8,679 nucleotides of DNA, from NCBI GenBank assembly GCA_030626365.1, contig DAOUPC010000106.1:1-8679 (forward strand). Direction: 5' to 3'. The DNA is from Paracoccaceae bacterium (GTDB lineage: Bacteria > Pseudomonadota > Alphaproteobacteria > Rhodobacterales > Rhodobacteraceae). Positions within the stretch are counted from its first letter, which is position 1, and every line of letters begins with the position of its first letter. The notes beneath the pieces were generated by a model. It made no database searches. It was given only the letters and a program-made list of their open reading frames with translations, and was not told where the DNA came from. Position numbers and translations under genes: made by a program. Positions 6,503-8,679 of this stretch are shown here, in pieces.

Positions 6503-7396
6503 CTACTCTGCGGCTTTATCCACCTGAACCATTTCCTGCAAATAGCGCAGCAGATCCTCGCGCAAATCGTCGCGCGCCAGCGCAAAGGCAACCGTTGCCT
6601 GCAGGAACCCGGCCTTAGAACCGCAATCAAACCGCTGACCCCGGAACCGATAACCATACACAGTATTATCGGTGCCAATGTCCTGGGCAATTGCATCCGT
6701 CAGTTGAACTTCACCACCTGCACCGGATTTTATCTTGTTCAGGTTCTGCAAAACCGATGGGCTAAGAATATAACGGCCAATGACGGCCAGATTTGAAGGC
6801 GCTTCGTTAATGGCCGGCTTTTCCACCATGCCCTTGACCGATACCACCGACCCCATGTCCTCGGCCACATCCAGAACACCATAGGATGATGCCTTTTCCG
6901 GGGGCACCTCCATCGCGGCGACCATGTTGCCGCCGGTTTCCTGATAGGCCTCGACCATCTGTTGCAAACAGGGTTTTTCGGCGGCGATCACATCGTCCGG
7001 CAGGATAACCGCAAAGGGTTCGTTGGCGATCAGACGCCGCGCACACCAGACCGCATGACCCAAACCCAACGCGCGGTGCTGACGAATATAGGCAATCGCG
7101 CCGCTCTCCATATTGGTGGCCTTCAGGGCCTCCAGCAGTTCAACCTTGCCTTTCTTGCGCAATTCCTGCTCAAGAAACGGCGCATGGTCAAAGTAATCCT
7201 CTAGCGCACCCTTGCCGCGCGAAGTGACAAAAATGAATTCCTTGATACCGGCAGCGCGGGCTTCGTCGATGGCATATTGCACCAAAGGCCGGTCAACCAA
7301 AGTCATGATCTCTTTGGGAACAGATTTGGTCGCGGGCAAAAACCGCGTGCCCATACCGGCAACCGGGAAAATGGCCTTTGTTACTTTTCTACGCAT
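6503..7396 (-). CDS. galU: UTP-glucose-1-phosphate uridylyltransferase (UDP-glucose pyrophosphorylase)
   Basis: This enzyme joins UTP and glucose-1-phosphate to give UDP-glucose and pyrophosphate, feeding galE and the glycosyltransferases downstream. The 297-residue protein is of standard length. It carries the nucleotide-binding signature FPVAGMGTRFLPATKS (10-25) followed by VPKEIM, then ILPDDV (131-136), VEKP (191-194), GRYIL (207-211), GGEVQLTDAI (227-236) and FDCGSKAGF (256-264), all characteristic of bacterial GalU. The ATG at 7394-7396 has a good AGGAAAG ribosome-binding site just upstream, and the residues that follow (RRKVTKAIFPVAG) are a normal GalU beginning. A 155-bp gap separates it from the upstream glycosyltransferase gene, so galU may begin its own transcription unit with galE and the genes after it. 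Closely related glucose-1-phosphate nucleotidyltransferases of the dTDP type (RmlA) are shorter at the start of the signature, so GalU is the firm reading. Confidence 0.96.
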   Translation of the reverse strand: MRRKVTKAIFPVAGMGTRFLPATKSVPKEIMTLVDRPLVQYAIDEARAAGIKEFIFVTSRGKGALEDYFDHAPFLEQELRKKGKVELLEALKATNMESGAIAYIRQHRALGLGHAVWCARRLIANEPFAVILPDDVIAAEKPCLQQMVEAYQETGGNMVAAMEVPPEKASSYGVLDVAEDMGSVVSVKGMVEKPAINEAPSNLAVIGRYILSPSVLQNLNKIKSGAGGEVQLTDAIAQDIGTDNTVYGYRFRGQRFDCGSKAGFLQATVAFALARDDLREDLLRYLQEMVQVDKAAE

Positions 7397-7551
7397 TGAT
7401 CTTTCCTAAATACAAAAACACATACCACACAAATGATTGTTCGCGTTTTACACCTGTTTGCAGCAATTCTATGTCTGTTGCGGGGCGTCCCTGTATTGAA
7501 CCATCGGTTTTTTGGTGTGTGTGCGGTTTGTGGCACGCTAATACGCCCATT
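7397..7551. other. Gap upstream of galU, possible promoter/leader region
   Basis: This 155-bp stretch is clearly more AT-rich than its flanks and holds no convincing gene. It is the largest non-coding gap in the window and would hold any separate galU promoter. On the minus strand there is a TAGAAT at 7466-7471 that resembles a -10 element, but no good -35 element lies 16-18 bases upstream of it. A GT-rich run (about 7509-7533 on the plus strand) and a later partly complementary CA-rich run (about 7416-7435) could pair in the leader RNA, but the match is imperfect. No hairpin followed by a T-run, as in an intrinsic terminator, is visible. Confidence 0.4.
7401..7407 (-). promoter_or_regulatory. 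Ribosome-binding site of galU
   Basis: AGGAAAG on the minus strand lies 4 bases before the galU ATG (8 bases from its AGGA core). It fixes the start at 7396 and shows a normal Shine-Dalgarno in this genome. Confidence 0.75.
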
Positions 7552-8679
7552 CTATCGCAGCCCACGAACAATTCCCACCCTGTCAAATTCGGCTTTTACC
7601 CTGCGGCCAAAGGACCACGGCGCAAACATCCTTTGCCTGCGATCGCTTTTGCCGAACAGCCCCCCTGATTGTTCCCAGTACCCATCCGGCGTAAAGGTCA
7701 GCCGGTGAAACAGGGCCGTTGGCGACAACAGGATAAGGGTGACAACACGCCCGGCGGCGGCCTCGGTCCGGGCCATCCGGCGCAGACGTGCGCCACTCCA
7801 GGACCGCCCGGACAGAACAACCGATCTGGCATCGCGCCTTGCCGGGCTGGGCTGAAACGGTGTGATTGGGCCCGGTGTGATTTTTGAGCTTGTCTCAGGG
7901 GTGATCTCGGCCTGGCGCTCCAGCCCCTGCGCGAACCCATCCCTTAACCCATCCATCAGACGGCGCACATCGCGCGGTTCAAGCGCGCCCCGGACCATAT
8001 GCGCACACGCACGCGCATGTTCATCCGCCTGCACCCGTTCCCAGGCTGATGCGCGCATGTCCCGGGGGCGGTGTTTGCCCAGGAACACCGCCCAGCTGGC
8101 CCCGATTTCAACCAGATCGCGTGGGGTCCGGTCGGCGCGCCGGCGCGCGCTGGCGGCGAACCCGTGATGCACCTGGGCCAGCGGTACGATTGCCGTACAC
8201 AACCCCCGCGCCCTTAGCCGCAGATTAAAGTCGGTTTCATCCAGATAGAACCGGAACCGCGGATCGAACCCGCCCAGATCCTCAAGCACGGACCGGCGCA
8301 TGGCCATATTAGTACCTTCGGTCTTGACCGCCCTGACCTCATCCGGGATCAGGATGGTCGCCTGCCCCTTATCCAACTCAATGGGGGCGGTCAGCCCCGT
8401 CCGATCCACCGAGCGCGCCTGATATTGCCAGGAAATCCCGTTGCGCCCGCGCACATATCCGCCCGCGGCTGCCGTGTCCTCGTGGGAAAACGGTGCGATC
8501 AGGAACGTCAGCCAGGTTGGCTCAGGTACGGAATCATCGTCGATAAAGGCAATAACTTCGCCAGCGGCGGCGTTTATTCCCAGATTGCGCGCAACCGATA
8601 TGTTGGCCTCGTCAAAAGGGATCAGCTTGGCATAGGCAGCTTGCGGAATGCCGCGCAGGCCCGTGCAACTGGCCGGATC
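7552..8679 (-). CDS. GT2 glycosyltransferase with extra C-terminal module (N-terminus outside window)
   Basis: The frame is open from the window edge to a TAG at 7552-7554, giving 375 residues without the natural start. An internal ATG at 8452-8454 is not the start, because GT2 motifs lie upstream of it: NISVARNLGINAAAGEVIAF (26-45) followed by IDDDSVPEPTWL (46-57), where DDD is the metal/UDP-binding motif. Downstream, GGFDPRFRFYLDETDFNLRL (136-155) supplies the acceptor-side ED motif (E148, D150). Judging by the family, only about the first 40 residues are missing. After the catalytic part and a helical, Arg-rich stretch comes a Thr/Pro-rich linker (about 260-280) and a separate module (about 285-375) with HRLTFTPDGYW (325-335) and GGLFGKSDR (339-347), which I do not recognise as a named domain. 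A cytoplasmic glycosyltransferase, with donor and acceptor unknown. It is co-directional with galU but separated by 155 bp. Confidence 0.85.
   Translation of the reverse strand, partial: DPASCTGLRGIPQAAYAKLIPFDEANISVARNLGINAAAGEVIAFIDDDSVPEPTWLTFLIAPFSHEDTAAAGGYVRGRNGISWQYQARSVDRTGLTAPIELDKGQATILIPDEVRAVKTEGTNMAMRRSVLEDLGGFDPRFRFYLDETDFNLRLRARGLCTAIVPLAQVHHGFAASARRRADRTPRDLVEIGASWAVFLGKHRPRDMRASAWERVQADEHARACAHMVRGALEPRDVRRLMDGLRDGFAQGLERQAEITPETSSKITPGPITPFQPSPARRDARSVVLSGRSWSGARLRRMARTEAAAGRVVTLILLSPTALFHRLTFTPDGYWEQSGGLFGKSDRRQRMFAPWSFGRRVKAEFDRVGIVRGLR

Noticed and set aside
6481..6696. An upstream extension of galE to an ATG-like start at 6696
   Set aside because: The extra 72 residues have no epimerase features and lie wholly or mostly inside galU in a shifted frame. 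The Rossmann loop belongs within the first 15 residues, which the TTG at 6480 provides.
7466..7500. A sigma-70-like promoter before galU (TAGAAT as -10)
   Set aside because: No acceptable -35 hexamer is found 16-18 bases upstream on the minus strand, so a lone -10-like hexamer in an AT-rich gap is not enough.
7416..7533. A long-range RNA stem between the CA-rich and GT-rich runs in the galU leader
   Set aside because: The complementarity is interrupted and comes from low-complexity CA/GT runs, so chance pairing is likely.
3109..7542. The 12-base string tggcacgctaat occurring near 3109 and again near 7531
   Set aside because: It is short, sits once inside a coding region and once in a gap, and has no third copy, so it is most likely coincidence.
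7389..7708. Small open frames on both strands across the gap before galU
   Set aside because: They overlap the end of the GT2 gene or the galU start region, lack a clear ribosome-binding site and show no coding-like composition.

Overview
The window looks like part of a surface-polysaccharide or glycoconjugate locus from an alphaproteobacterium, most likely of the Rhodobacteraceae (roseobacter-like). The DNA is GC-rich, with strong G/C preference at third codon positions. The proteins resemble families I associate with that group: a NodH/Stf0-like sulfotransferase of about 475 residues, a bacterial GT14 (core-2/I-branching-like) enzyme with a long extra C-terminal region, and a small GT2_4-type glycosyltransferase. 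This is recognition from memory of protein families; no database search was run.

Layout. Almost everything is on the minus strand and is read from right to left. At the right edge (7552-8679) is a GT2 glycosyltransferase whose N-terminus lies outside the window; it carries an extra C-terminal module. A 155-bp gap follows, the largest in the window. Then come galU (UTP-glucose-1-phosphate uridylyltransferase) and, 22 bp on, galE (UDP-glucose 4-epimerase, TTG start). A GT4-type glycosyltransferase lies 16 bp after that, again with a probable TTG start. After about 50 bp comes the GT2_4-type glycosyltransferase, which probably starts at a CTG. Its stop overlaps by 4 bp (GTGA) the GTG start of the GT14-like enzyme, which is followed after 6 bp by the sulfotransferase. 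At the left edge, the last 33 codons of a plus-strand gene converge on the sulfotransferase gene, and the two coding ends overlap by 16 bp.

How the genes may work together. GalU makes UDP-glucose and GalE converts it to UDP-galactose (possibly also acting on UDP-GlcNAc), supplying donors for the glycosyltransferases. The GT4 and the two GT2 enzymes would assemble a glycan. The GT14-like enzyme would add a branch, by family analogy a beta-1,6-linked GlcNAc or a xylose. The terminal sulfotransferase would sulfate it from PAPS. No polymerase, flippase, ABC exporter, lipid-carrier initiator or protein acceptor is visible, so the product and its destination cannot be named from this window.

Most worth a second look: the tightly coupled GT2_4 / GT14 / sulfotransferase triad; the sulfotransferase built as two halves, the second apparently degenerate; the roughly 280-residue unassigned C-terminal region of the GT14 protein; and the probable CTG start, which a gene caller would probably miss. 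No RNA genes, mobile elements, CRISPR arrays or convincing terminators were found.
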